Assembly: GCF_907164915.1 (NCBI RefSeq)
Contig: NC_061866.1
Coordinates: 51,209,113 to 51,273,112, forward strand
Direction of reading: 5' to 3'
Source: Impatiens glandulifera
Taxonomy: Eukaryota > Streptophyta > Magnoliopsida > Ericales > Balsaminaceae
DNA length: 64,000 nucleotides
Under the pieces are notes generated by a model. The model was not told where the DNA came from, did no database searches, and saw only the letters and a list, made by a program, of their open reading frames with translations. Positions 1 through 10,115 of this stretch are shown here, piece by piece (position 1 is the stretch's first letter; every line of letters starts with the position of its first letter). A program made the position numbers and the translations under genes.

Positions 1-530
1 AAATGAAGACACGTTTGACTCGGGATTATCATGAAATATTGTTCGCGATAGAGGGGAGGTGGTTACATGGTCTCATTTAGTGTGGTCCACGAAAGTTATT
101 CATAAACACCAATTCATTTTATGGTTGACGTTCCGTGAAAGACTTGACACGCGCGATCGAATTAAGATGTATATGAATATCTCGGATCCCAATTGTCTTC
201 TTTGTATGGGAAATGAGAAGACCATTGATCATCTCTTTGAGAACTGCCAATTTGTTTTCTTACTTTAGGGTAAGTTCTTCACACTAATGAGTCTCCTTAG
301 TTTCCCAAAAGAATGGACGAGTATTAAAGGAATTGTCAATCATCAAGACAAAAGGTAATGACTTTAGTTCAAATATCTTCAAGTATTTTTTTGCAAACAT
401 TGTTTATCATATTTTAATGAAGAGAAATACAAGAGCATTCTCAAGAGTTCAAAATGATGTGGGATTTCTTTGTAATAAAATTATCTTTGATGGAAACTCA
501 CTTATTCGAACATGAAGGCAAATTTTCACA
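1..530 (+). pseudogene. Decayed LINE tail: reverse-transcriptase zinc-binding region
   Basis: The frame at 59-268 reads as the zf-RVT domain found at the C-terminus of plant non-LTR reverse transcriptases. It has the VWSTKVIHKHQFILWL core, then CLLC and a DHLFENC segment, which form the usual C-x2-C...H-x4-C set. The frame then stops. The downstream family region reappears in another frame at 333-515 (VYHILMKRNTRAF, resembling the usual W-x-ERN-x-RIF stretch). At least one frameshift therefore separates the two parts. The reverse transcriptase and endonuclease domains would lie to the left of the window. This is an old, inactive insertion. Confidence 0.75.
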
Positions 531-2978
531 TTTACTTCTGATTTCAAGCTCTTTAAATTTCGTTGTTTGTATCACTCACTTTTGTTCTCATTTTGGTTAT
601 TTTTTTTATTTTTATCTTGTTAGTTCATTATTTTTTTTTTAAAAACTTGTTCGGTCCAACCTCTAATAATATTTTACCCTTTTCAGATTTTTTTAAATAA
701 TGACATTTTATCATTTTCTATAAAAAATAAATAAATAAATAAATAAATAAAGAGATTTCGCACCAGTTTGCATAAAAAAAAATGTAAATAAGATTTATTT
801 TATTTTGATGAATCATATAAAAGTGCAAGTATTGAGTTTGGATTAATCGATCTATTGTGGAATTTTACCCAATTAGGTTAGGCACCCATTTGTTTTGTCA
901 CACGTAAACATGATTAATACAAAATTACTAGCTAGGGTATATAATATATATATTAAAAAAGAAAGTTATTTTTTTTTCCAGGACACGAATGTTTTGTGAT
1001 GTACGGTCAGCTAGCTTTTGCTTTTCAAGTAGGTCAGTTTAGGTTATTTCAATATATATAAAAATATCAATTTTAGGGGGGAAATATTATATTATTAAAT
1101 ATGTTTTGTTTGTGTGTGTGTGGACTGTGGAAAGGAGTTGACAAGCATTTGGCAATATATATAATAATAATAATATCATCATCTTTATAAGAGCAGTGGA
1201 GGGATATTCGACAGGGGAGATAACGTGACCTAAATCTACTTTTAGATCAACTCAAATCGTCATCATCACTTTATTAATTTCTTAGTGCTCTTTCTTACTT
1301 AACTTTTTTATTTCTTGTCTTCTATCTAATTAAGTTATTAACCACTCTTAATTGCTACATTTAGAGGTAATTTAATTCACTATAGGCTTTACTTTATGTT
1401 TTAATATTATATATAAATTTAAGACCATTGATCATTGTATAAACAATGATATTATTTTAGTTTCTTCTAGTTATATTAAAATCCTCAAATGTCTCTAAAA
1501 TATGTTCAAATGTTTTATAGGAGGGTAATTGTGATATAATGCCCAAATATCAAAGTCTTAGTGGTCAAGTTAAGTTTGTTTTGATGTCGATTTAACATGT
1601 ATTTTAAGTGAAAATCGAATTTAAACAACGACAAAAGAATTACTTCAAAAATTTTATTAGGCATTGTGAAATTAATAAAATATTTATAACCTTAAAAAAA
1701 TTATCATCAAATGAGTCAATAAATAATTTTATAGGTTATCTTTAAAATATGATGGATGAATTAAAAATTCTCATTAATAAATATATGTTATCTTCAATTA
1801 AAATTAATATATATATATACTTATCTCTCTTTTTATCAATATGACACATATTTATCATAAGTACAAACAATTAATTAAGTATATTAATTAGTTATTTAAT
1901 CTTCCATTAATTATGATGAGGGGGTATTTTGGGAACAAGATTCTAGATCTAGAAAATATATAACTAGTGCATGCATGCATGGGATTATATATATATAAAG
2001 TATAATTAATTAATTAATTAAGCTGGACTCAACTATTTCATATAGTTAGGTCATTCCTTCTTCTGGCCTCACGATTCCTATAATATATACCTAAATAATT
2101 TAGGTATATATATTATATATGAATATCCATTTGAATACTAGCTTACACTTTTATCATATTGTGAGTGGTCACTTTTAAATTGTCACTATCACAATATTCA
2201 ATTAGCTAGTTATTACCCTACAAAATAAAAGTTATTCAACTTATAATTTGATACCATTAATGTACTATTTCAAAATATGGTTTGCTTTCAACAAATGTGA
2301 TGTGGGATTAAAGGCAAAAATTAATGTGAAGGGAAAAGGGGAAGACAGTAATTAGTTTATATTAGTATGATTGCGATTCAATTTGTGATTTTTGAGTTCT
2401 TAAATAGTTTTTGAAAAGTATGATTTGAGACGGTTGATATGATATACCTAAATTTTTGAATAATCATCGTGATTATTTTTTATAAACTATTTGACTTAAA
2501 AAATCGTCGAATTTTCAACAATGATAATTGTCCGATGTGTTCATTCATAATGTTATTATTACGACGTTTTCTATATTCATTAAAAAAAACTGTGAATTTG
2601 GTTGGGTACTAATTGACTTTCTCGAGTATCTATAAGTTCGATAATATGTTCGTTGTGTTTGTGTTTTTTTTCTTCATATTTTCATATTTTTATCCTCATA
2701 TTATGTTTACATTAATGTGTTTAAATCAATTTAATCGTCTTTTTTTACATGAACTAATTTCAAAATATTAATAAATAATAGTTAATTAATATTATTAGGT
2801 ATTCTTCGTGCAAAAACAATAGTAATTTAACTCATGATTAATTAAGATAGTTTAAATGTAAAAATATCTTTATCTAAAATAATAAAAGTCTCAAATTTTA
2901 TTTCAACTAAAAATGTTTAAGGTATATATAGTTGGATTGACGAAATTAGAATTGACATTGAATTAATTATGTTTGTTT
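531..2978. other. AT-rich intergenic DNA, no gene seen
   Basis: I see no coding exon here. It holds homopolymer and (TAAA)n runs (about 728-750), short AT dinucleotide tracts, a CATGCATGCATG stretch near 1969-1981 that contains RY-type motifs, and a near-perfect palindrome at about 2083-2111 (ATATATACCTAAA, 3-base loop, then its complement). A regulatory role for the RY motifs is unproven because no gene starts nearby. Confidence 0.6.
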
Positions 2979-2983
2979 GATTT

Positions 2984-3214
2984 GGTTGGGTATTGGTTGG
3001 CCCAACATTGTGGCTCAATCTCTAGTAACCCGCTTATTGGGCTTGACCTAATAATATAAATAGATACTACTCTCTTGGTGGGAGGTAGAGGTCAAATTCC
3101 TTTGTGGTGTTTGGATGCTAGTGAGAGGGTTGCCTCCTTTGTGTGAGATAGTGGTGCAACGGAATCGATAAACAAGAGGACTGAGCCAAACTTCAATCGC
3201 ATTCACACCCAACA
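2984..3214 (+). repeat. 5' LTR of the Copia element
   Basis: It is 231 bp long. It pairs with 7819-8049, with differences only at the first base (G here, T there), at one C/T in the first 40 bases, and at one C/T near the end. It ends in ACCCAACA, the inverse of the TGTTGGGT start seen in the 3' LTR. A TATAAATAG box (3055-3063) is a likely promoter for element RNA. The first base is mutated away from the usual TG start, and the TSD fixes the border. Confidence 0.95.
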
Positions 3215-3215
3215 G

Positions 3216-3227
3216 TGGTATCAGAGC
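3216..3227 (+). other. Primer binding site, initiator tRNA-Met type
   Basis: TGGTATCAGAGC starts two bases after the 5' LTR. This is the standard plant LTR-retrotransposon site complementary to the 3' end of initiator tRNA-Met, which primes minus-strand DNA synthesis. Confidence 0.95.
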
Positions 3228-3426
3228 TAGGGTTTAGGGTTTGTAATTGAAGTTTGAGATTGGGTTGGAGGATATAAGTTATCTTCACCAGTAAGCGCAG
3301 ATCTGTCCTCTGTTCCTTCTTTAATCCTCTTGTCGCTGCCGCCTCTGGATAACAAGTCGTTGTTGTCTTGTTCAACCGTTGTTGGTGTCGCGTTTGTCGC
3401 GACCGTTGAGAATCAAAGCCGCCACC

Positions 3427-3635
3427 GTGCCGCTGTCGTGCCGCTACCGTGCCGCTTCCGTGCCGCTACCGTGCCGCTTCCGTGCCGCTACCGTGCCGCT
3501 GTCGTGCCGCTACCGTGCCGCTTTCGTGCCGCTACCGTGCCGCTTCCGTGCCGCTACCGTGCCGCTGTCGTGCCGCTGCCGTGCCATTGTCGTGCCGCTG
3601 CCGTGCCGCTGTCGTGCCGCTACCGTGCCGCTGCT
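3427..3635 (+). repeat. 11-bp tandem array, 19 units, in the Copia leader
   Basis: GTGCCGC recurs every 11 bases from 3427 to 3625 (19 starts; one unit reads GTGCCAT), giving exactly 209 bp. The last bases of each unit vary among TACC, TTCC, TGTC and TGCC. The array is very GC-rich against an AT-rich background. Because 11 is not a multiple of 3, all three forward frames stay open and read the same 11-residue repeat. I take those open frames as a product of the array, not as genes. Confidence 0.95.
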
Positions 3636-3772
3636 GAGAAGACGAAGCAGCAAATCCCCGAGCGGGGTGGGTAAGTCGAAACTTTCTTTAAGTTTCGCAA
3701 GGTATCATAGCTTGAACCCTCTTATTAAATTCTGTCAATTGATTGTTAATTGCTTTTAATTTGTTTGATAGC

Positions 3773-6700
3773 ATGTCTGGTGTTAATCAATATGGTATGG
3801 TTCCGTTTGACGGAAAAACTGATTTTAGGGAAGTCATGCATGTGAGGGGTAGATCTCAGGGTAGGTCTAGTGCCCAAAAGTGTTATAATTGTCATGAGTC
3901 TGGTCATTTTATCAAGGACTGTCCTAAGCCTAAGAGAAATCAGCATACTGAAAATGCTAATGTGGCTGTTTGTGAGGGCAATATGAGTGATATTTTTATG
4001 ATTAATAATCTATGTGATTATGCTAGCTTAAACTCTGTGTTATCTGATTCTTTGTGCAAATCTGATTGGCTAGTTGACTCTGGTTGTACTTTTCATGTGA
4101 CTCCATTTAGAGATTTGTTTTCTAACTATAAAGAGATTGAACATGGTTTTGTGTCTATGGCAAATTCGAAAAATTGCAAGGTGTTAGGAATAGGTGATGT
4201 ATGCCTAAAGTTCTCTTGTGGCTCTGTGCTTACTTTGAAGAATGTGAGGCATGTTCCTGATTTGCGTTATAATTTGTTGTCTTGTGCATCTCTTGAGAAT
4301 GATGGTTTGGAGGGAAAGTGGGGGAAAGGTGTTATGAAAATTTTACGTGGGTCTCTTGTTATCTTTACTGCTAAAAAGATGAACAATTTGTATGTGTGTC
4401 ATGCTGAGACTGCTTGTGACTCTGTGAACTCTGTGATTGGTGATAAATCTGTTCTTTGGCATAATAGATTAGGTCACATGAGTAACAAAGGTCTAGAAAT
4501 TTTGCATAAAGGTGGTCACTTTGGTAGTGATAAATTGTCCCCCATCCCCTTCTGTGAATCATGTGTGCTAGGAAAACAACATAAGGTGAGTTTTCCCATC
4601 TCCTCTTACCCAAATGTGTCTAAGTGTACTGATATCCTTGAATATTTACATGCTGATGTGTGGGGTCCTTCTAGTGTTGTTACACATGGAGGGAACCAAT
4701 ATTTTCTGTCCATCATTGATGATTATTCTAGGAAAGTTTGGGTGTTACTTTTAAAACATAAGTCTGATGTTTTTGAAAAGTTTAAAGAGTGGAAGATTTT
4801 GATTGAGAATCAAACAGGTAAGAGAATCAAAACTCTTAGAACAGATAATGGTCTTGAATTCTGTAATAAGCAGATGAATGATTTATGTGTTACCTGGGGT
4901 ATTAAAAGACATAGGTCTGTACCGTACACACCACAGCAGAATGGTATTGCTGAGAGGATGAACAGGACACTTCTAGAGAGGGTGAGAGCTATGTTAGCGT
5001 CATCTGGTTTGTCTAAGAAGTTTTGGGGGGATGCTTTGCATACTGCTGCTTATTTAATAAATAGGTCCCCTAGTGTTCCCTTAGGAGGGAAATGTCCTGA
5101 ATCTGTGTTTTCAGGTAAACCTCTTGATTTGAGCAACTTGAAAGCTTTTGGTTGTGTTGGCTATGTGCATCAGAAGGTTGACAAGTTGGAGCCTAGGTCT
5201 AAGAAATGTGTGTTCTTAGGCTATCCTGAAGGGGTAAAAGGTTATAGGCTTTGGGATAGGAGTGAACCTGGGCTTAGGATTGTGATAAGTAGAGATGTTG
5301 TCTTTAATGAGAATGATTTTCCTTGCTTGTCTATGTCCCCCACTCCTGTTAATGATGCTCCTAATAAGGTGGAGCATGTGCCTGTAGTTTTTGATCAACC
5401 TGTTGAACATGATGTGAATGCTCCAAATGAGGTGGAGCATGATATTGATGATTTACATGATTCAAATGTTTTGTCTGATTCAAATGATTTGTCTGATGAT
5501 TTGCATGACTATCAACTTGCTAGGGATAGAAGTAGAAGAACTGTTATAATGCCTTCTAGATTTAGGGATGATAATTTGAATGATTGCAATATGTCTGAAT
5601 TTGCTTTTAACATGTTTGAACCCCTAGACTGTAATGAGCCTAACTCTTACAAAGAAGCTTTGAGGTCTAAGTTTTCTACTGAATGGATTATTGCTATGAA
5701 TAATGAGATGAATTCCCTAAGAATCAATGATACTTGGAAACTTGTTCCTAAACCTCATAATTGCTCCTTAGTGGATTGCAAGTGGTTGTATAAGGTGAAA
5801 CAAGAGTCTGAAAAAGTTAGATTCAAGGCTAGGTTAGTAGCCAAGGGATTTACTCAAAAGGAGGGAATAGATTATGCTGAAATTTTCGCTCCTGTTGTCA
5901 AATTCACTACTGTTAGAATTATGCTTGCTTTAGTTGCTCACTTTGATTGGGAATTGAAGCAAATGGATGTTACTACTGCTTTCTTACATGGTGAACTTGA
6001 TAAGAATATTTATATGCATCAACCCGAGGGGTTTGTTGACCCCCAGTTGCCTGATCATGTTTGTTTGTTAAAAAAAGCCTTGTATGGTTTAAAACAATCT
6101 CCTAGGCAATGGAATATCAAGTTTGATAAGTGCATGCAATCTTTGATGTTTAAAAGAAGTTCTTCTGATCATTGTCTTTACTTCAAGAATATAGACTCTG
6201 TGCCTGTATTTCTTTTATTGTATGTGGATGACATGTTGATTGTTAGCCCATGTCTGAAGTCTGTTATGCATGTGCAAAAATCGCTTTGTGAAAATTTTGA
6301 CATGAAAGACTTAGGTGATGCTAAAAAGATTTTGGGCATGAATATCATTAGAGATAGAACAAAATTTTCTCTTGTGTTGAATCAAAGTGCATATGTTGCT
6401 AAAATTTTGAGTAAATTTTCTATGTCTGATGCTAAATCTGTGAATGTGCCTCTTGCTTCCCACTTTGTGTTAAGTAAGGATCAGTCTCCTAAGACTGAAA
6501 CTGAAATAACTGAAATGAAGAATGTGCCTTATTCCAATGCAATAGGGTCTGTTATGTATCTCATGGTTAGTACTAGGCCTGATATTGCATATACAGTTAG
6601 TTGCTTGAGTAGATTTATGTCTAACCCTGGTATTCCTCATTGGAATGCTTTGAAATGGCTTTTGAGATATCTAAAATCCACTGTTGATGTTGGCTTGACT

Positions 6701-7201
6701 TTCTCTAAGTGTTCTGTAGGTACAAAGTTAGTTGGTTATGTAGATTCCAATTATGCTAATGATAGGGATAATAGAAAGTCTACTACTTCCTATGTGTTTA
6801 CTTTGTGTGGCTCTTGCATAAGTTGGAAGTCTCAACTTCAACCCATTGTTGCTTTATCTACTACAGAATCTGAGTATGTAGCTGCCACTGAAGCCTTTAA
6901 GGAAGTAATTTGGCTTAGGGCTGTTTTGTATGAAATTGGTTTTCTTGACAAAAAAGTGGTTGTGTTTTCTGATAGTCAATCTGCTATTCAACTATGTAAA
7001 AATCCTGTTTTTCATGATAGAACTAAACATATTGATGTTAGGTTTCATTACATTCGGGATATTGTTGAAAAGGGCATTGTTAAGTTAGAGAAAATTCCTT
7101 CAGAATTTAATCCTGCTGATATGGGTACTAAGTGTCTACCTGTTGAAAAATTTATTTCGTGTCAACGGATTTTAAATTTTGACTTAGGGAAAACTCGTTG
7201 A
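3773..7201 (+). CDS. Copia polyprotein: gag remnant, protease, integrase, RT, RNase H
   Basis: One open frame of 1,142 residues from the ATG at 3773 (an in-frame ATG lies 10 codons upstream; MSG-type starts are usual for this family). Visible parts are: a short gag start (about 1-24), a CCHC zinc knuckle (37-50, CYNCHESGHFIKDC), the protease DSG motif (102-104), the pre-integrase HH-CC zinc motif (LGHMS...CESC), the integrase core (HADVWGPS from 293, then TDNGLEF and PQQNGIAER), reverse transcriptase (YVDD at 817-820) and RNase H (DSNYAN from 991, STTESEY, SDSQSA, and a TKHID tail). The frame is unbroken. The odd point is gag: the family start motif (FDGKTDF) joins almost directly to the basic stretch before the zinc knuckle, so the capsid domain of roughly 200 residues is absent. 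The enzymes look usable; capsid formation does not. Confidence 0.95.
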   Translation: MSGVNQYGMVPFDGKTDFREVMHVRGRSQGRSSAQKCYNCHESGHFIKDCPKPKRNQHTENANVAVCEGNMSDIFMINNLCDYASLNSVLSDSLCKSDWLVDSGCTFHVTPFRDLFSNYKEIEHGFVSMANSKNCKVLGIGDVCLKFSCGSVLTLKNVRHVPDLRYNLLSCASLENDGLEGKWGKGVMKILRGSLVIFTAKKMNNLYVCHAETACDSVNSVIGDKSVLWHNRLGHMSNKGLEILHKGGHFGSDKLSPIPFCESCVLGKQHKVSFPISSYPNVSKCTDILEYLHADVWGPSSVVTHGGNQYFLSIIDDYSRKVWVLLLKHKSDVFEKFKEWKILIENQTGKRIKTLRTDNGLEFCNKQMNDLCVTWGIKRHRSVPYTPQQNGIAERMNRTLLERVRAMLASSGLSKKFWGDALHTAAYLINRSPSVPLGGKCPESVFSGKPLDLSNLKAFGCVGYVHQKVDKLEPRSKKCVFLGYPEGVKGYRLWDRSEPGLRIVISRDVVFNENDFPCLSMSPTPVNDAPNKVEHVPVVFDQPVEHDVNAPNEVEHDIDDLHDSNVLSDSNDLSDDLHDYQLARDRSRRTVIMPSRFRDDNLNDCNMSEFAFNMFEPLDCNEPNSYKEALRSKFSTEWIIAMNNEMNSLRINDTWKLVPKPHNCSLVDCKWLYKVKQESEKVRFKARLVAKGFTQKEGIDYAEIFAPVVKFTTVRIMLALVAHFDWELKQMDVTTAFLHGELDKNIYMHQPEGFVDPQLPDHVCLLKKALYGLKQSPRQWNIKFDKCMQSLMFKRSSSDHCLYFKNIDSVPVFLLLYVDDMLIVSPCLKSVMHVQKSLCENFDMKDLGDAKKILGMNIIRDRTKFSLVLNQSAYVAKILSKFSMSDAKSVNVPLASHFVLSKDQSPKTETEITEMKNVPYSNAIGSVMYLMVSTRPDIAYTVSCLSRFMSNPGIPHWNALKWLLRYLKSTVDVGLTFSKCSVGTKLVGYVDSNYANDRDNRKSTTSYVFTLCGSCISWKSQLQPIVALSTTESEYVAATEAFKEVIWLRAVLYEIGFLDKKVVVFSDSQSAIQLCKNPVFHDRTKHIDVRFHYIRDIVEKGIVKLEKIPSEFNPADMGTKCLPVEKFISCQRILNFDLGKTR

Positions 7202-7228
7202 GGTTCGTCTTTTTTGGGAATGGCATGC

Positions 7229-7697
7229 TTTGTGATCTTGCCTTCAATCTTTGTGATTTTCCCATGCTTTGTGCTCTTGCGTTTGATCTTTGTGATTTTC
7301 GCATTCTTTGTGCTCTTGCGTTTGATCTTTGTGATTTCCGCATGCTTTGTGCTCTTGCATTTAATCTTTGTGATTTTCGCATTCTTTGTGCTCTTGCGTT
7401 AGATCTTTGTGATTTTCTCATGCTTTGTGCTCTTCGTTTAATCTTTGTGATTTTCGCATTCTTTGTGCTCTTGCGTTTGATCTTTGTGATTTTCGCATGC
7501 TTTGTGCTCTTGCGTTAGATCTTTGTGCTCTTGCGTTTGATCTTTGTGAATTTTGCATGTTTTGTGCTCTTGCGTTTGATCTTTGTGATTTTCGCATGCT
7601 TTGTGCTCTTGTATTAGATCTTTGTGATTTTCCCATGCTTTGTGCTCTTGCGTCTGATCTTTGTGATTTTCGCATGCTTTGTGCCTTTGCCCCTGGT
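7229..7697 (+). repeat. 39-bp tandem array in the Copia 3' region
   Basis: About 12 units of a 39-bp repeat built on TTTGTGCTCTTGCGTTTGAT followed by CTTTGTGATTTTCGCATGC. A few units are shortened or rearranged (near 7430 and 7520-7560). Since 39 is 13 codons, both strands keep long open frames with 13-residue repeats. None has a family match that I know, so I do not call genes. Confidence 0.9.
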
Positions 7698-7806
7698 CTT
7701 TGTGATACGAGTTTACCTTGGGTATTCTCTTTGTTGCCTCGGTGGTAATAAATTGGCGATGATGTGTCTTGCGATTCTGTGATTATGTTTTGCACTGTTT
7801 TGGGCC

Positions 7807-7817
7807 AAAGGTGGAGA
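7807..7817 (+). other. Polypurine tract
   Basis: AAAGGTGGAGA lies one base before the 3' LTR. It is the usual plus-strand primer of Copia elements, commonly followed by TTGTTGGG as here. Confidence 0.85.
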
Positions 7818-7818
7818 T

Positions 7819-8049
7819 TGTTGGGTATTGGTTGGCCCAACATTGTGGCCCAATCTCTAGTAACCCGCTTATTGGGCTTGACCTAATAATATAAATAGAT
7901 ACTACTCTCTTGGTGGGAGGTAGAGGTCAAATTCCTTTGTGGTGTTTGGATGCTAGTGAGAGGGTTGCCTCCTTTGTGTGAGATAGTGGTGCAACGGAAT
8001 CGATAAACAAGAGGACTGAGTCAAACTTCAATCGCATTCACACCCAACA
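7819..8049 (+). repeat. 3' LTR of the Copia element
   Basis: 231 bp, starting TGTTGGGT and ending ACCCAACA, with a TATAAATAG box at 7890-7898. It is followed directly by the GATTT target duplication. It is almost identical to the 5' LTR. Confidence 0.95.
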
Positions 8050-8054
8050 GATTT

Positions 8055-9107
8055 TTTTTAAAATTATAGTTTTAATCCATTTTTTTAGGTTTGAAACAAC
8101 TTATTAGAATAACTCTAATAATTAAAAATAATAATAATAATAATATTTACATGTTAATTTAGTAAAAAAAATATCAAATCAGAATATTAACTTTCTAAAT
8201 TCATAAAAAAAAATATCAGTTCGAAATATTAACTTAATAAATTCGACATTTTAATTTTCGAAATTTAAAAGTAAATATTGGTTCAAAAACGTGTTGTTAA
8301 TGATAAAATAATAAAATAAATAAATATTGAAATTATAATTTTGAACTAAAAAAAATAAAATTGAGAATGGTAATATCACACACATTATAATTTTAATTTT
8401 AATTACAATTCTTAATCTCTAATACTCTATCAAACTTAATAATTTGAATTAATCCTAAATTTCAATTCTAATTTCATTGATAATAAAATACACCCTTAAT
8501 AATTAGATTTTTAAATTAAAAAAAATTAAGTCCTAATAAAAAGGAAGGGACAGTAATTAGTGATACGTACGTGAATTGTCTATGAAGAAATATTTGGTAG
8601 GATAATTAATAAATAAATAAAATGTGAATGTACGGAGGTACTCTAGTAATTAATAATATTAATTAATGAGATTTAAATAATAAAAAGAATTGTCTAATTC
8701 CCACTGTCAAGCCTACTTTTACAACTAGCCATTTACAATCTTTGACTATATATGACTCATCCCATGTTTTTTTTTTATTAAAAATATATTATATATAGGC
8801 TTTGCTGTTTTGTTTGGTAAATTCCAATTACTGTCCCTATTTAAAAATTAATATATATGTATTTGAGATTTTAATTTGATTTGGTGCCATAATTTTTAAA
8901 TGAGAAAATATGGTTCCATAATAAAGATATATGTACGACCACTTATATAATATGAACAAGAATCTCAACATCTTAATTACTGTACGACTTTTATAGTAAT
9001 TAATTAATGGTGAATTAATTTTACAGTTTTATAAAGTTCAATGACTTATATGAATCAAGACTCAAAGTTTGAGAAGAAGTTATTATATATGTAAATTTTT
9101 AATAAGC
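8055..9107. other. AT-rich intergenic DNA, no gene seen
   Basis: Long runs of A, T and TAA-like repeats with no coding exon and no clear element ends. I can assign no function. Confidence 0.55.
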
Positions 9108-10115
9108 ATTATATTTAGGGTCGTACAAAAAAACGGAAAATCGGTAACCCAATTGAACTGATAGTTAATCGGTTTCATTTTAACAATTTACTGGTTAACT
9201 GGTTCTAGCGGTTCCGGTTAATCGGTTTTTTATTAGTTAAACGGTTCGGTTTTCGGTTTTCCTATTTTTTTAACCGTTTAACCAGTAAACCGGTAATAAT
9301 TTAATTATATATTTTTATATTTTTTAATTTGTATTATTTATTTTATAAATAATTTTTATAGAATAATTTTTAAAAAATATTATAATCTATATAAATTTTT
9401 CCAAAAATAAATTAAAAACAAATTGAAATAATTTCATTAAAATATGTAAAATTGTTTTTATAACGATACAATAACTGGAATTATAAATTAACAAAATCAA
9501 AATAGTTGAACAACTTAAAACTTGATGTCTTCAAAGTTCAACATTCACTTCATTATTTAACTTTCTCTTCAACAAGTCTAACACAGAAACACCTAAAATC
9601 AAAGTTATAAATTATAATTTATCGATTCCACTTCCCGTTCTATCGGTTGAGAAGGAGATTCAATCATATTCGCTTATACTTGGTTGGTCAAAAACTAATC
9701 GACATAATGAATTTGAATTTTCTCAAAAAAACATATAAAACCTAACAAAATAGCTATAAAATATATTATATTGTTAAAATAAAATTATATATTATAACAT
9801 ATTTCTAAATATATAAATAAAATATATTATTATATTATATTATAATAGAGACAGACAAAAAAAAAAAGATGAAAAATAGTATAATAGGAAAGTGCAAACA
9901 ATAGTTTTTTAAAAAATATTTTATAAGTTTATTACTTAATTTAAAAAAATTGAATTATCGGTTCCTGGTTAAACCCGGTTAACCGACCAGAACCGATCAA
10001 AACCGGTAGAACTAGAACCGGTCGGTTAACTGGTTTGTAAAATAAAAGTCAAAACCGGTATTAACCGGAACCGTTTAACTGGTTAACCTGCCGATTGAAC
10101 ACTCCTAATTATATT
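9108..10115. mobile_element. Non-autonomous hAT-like element with 8-bp target duplication
   Basis: The element spans 9116-10107 (992 bp) and is flanked by perfect copies of ATTATATT (9108-9115 and 10108-10115). An 8-bp duplication is the hAT superfamily mark. The ends are imperfect inverted repeats (TAGGGTCGTAC at the left; TAGGAGTGTTC read inward from the right). Next to each end lie about 150 bases packed with AACCGGTTAA-type words, on opposite strands at the two ends, so the termini could pair. The middle is AT-rich and has no transposase. Such subterminal repeats are typical binding sites for hAT transposase. It would need a transposase from elsewhere. Confidence 0.85.

Larger units (their letters stand above)
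2979..8054 (+). mobile_element. Ty1/Copia LTR retrotransposon, complete ends, gag-deleted
   Basis: This is a whole element of 5,066 bp (2984-8049) flanked by the 5-bp target duplication GATTT (2979-2983 and 8050-8054). In order it has a 231-bp LTR, a primer binding site, a GC-rich 11-bp tandem array, one long gag-remnant/pol frame, a 39-bp tandem array, a polypurine tract and a second 231-bp LTR. The domain order protease-integrase-RT-RNase H places it in Copia. The LTRs differ at only 3 of 231 positions, so the insertion is young on an evolutionary scale. The frame has no stop, but most of gag is missing, so it probably depends on capsid from related copies. Confidence 0.95.

Noticed and set aside
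3330..3759. Three overlapping frames with repeated CRYRAA/CRFRAA peptides
   Set aside because: They arise because an 11-bp GC-rich repeat keeps all frames open. They have no family match and sit in the Copia leader.
7152..7843. Minus-strand frames with MRKSQRSNARAQ repeats
   Set aside because: Antisense reading of the 39-bp array. The period of 13 codons keeps them open without selection.
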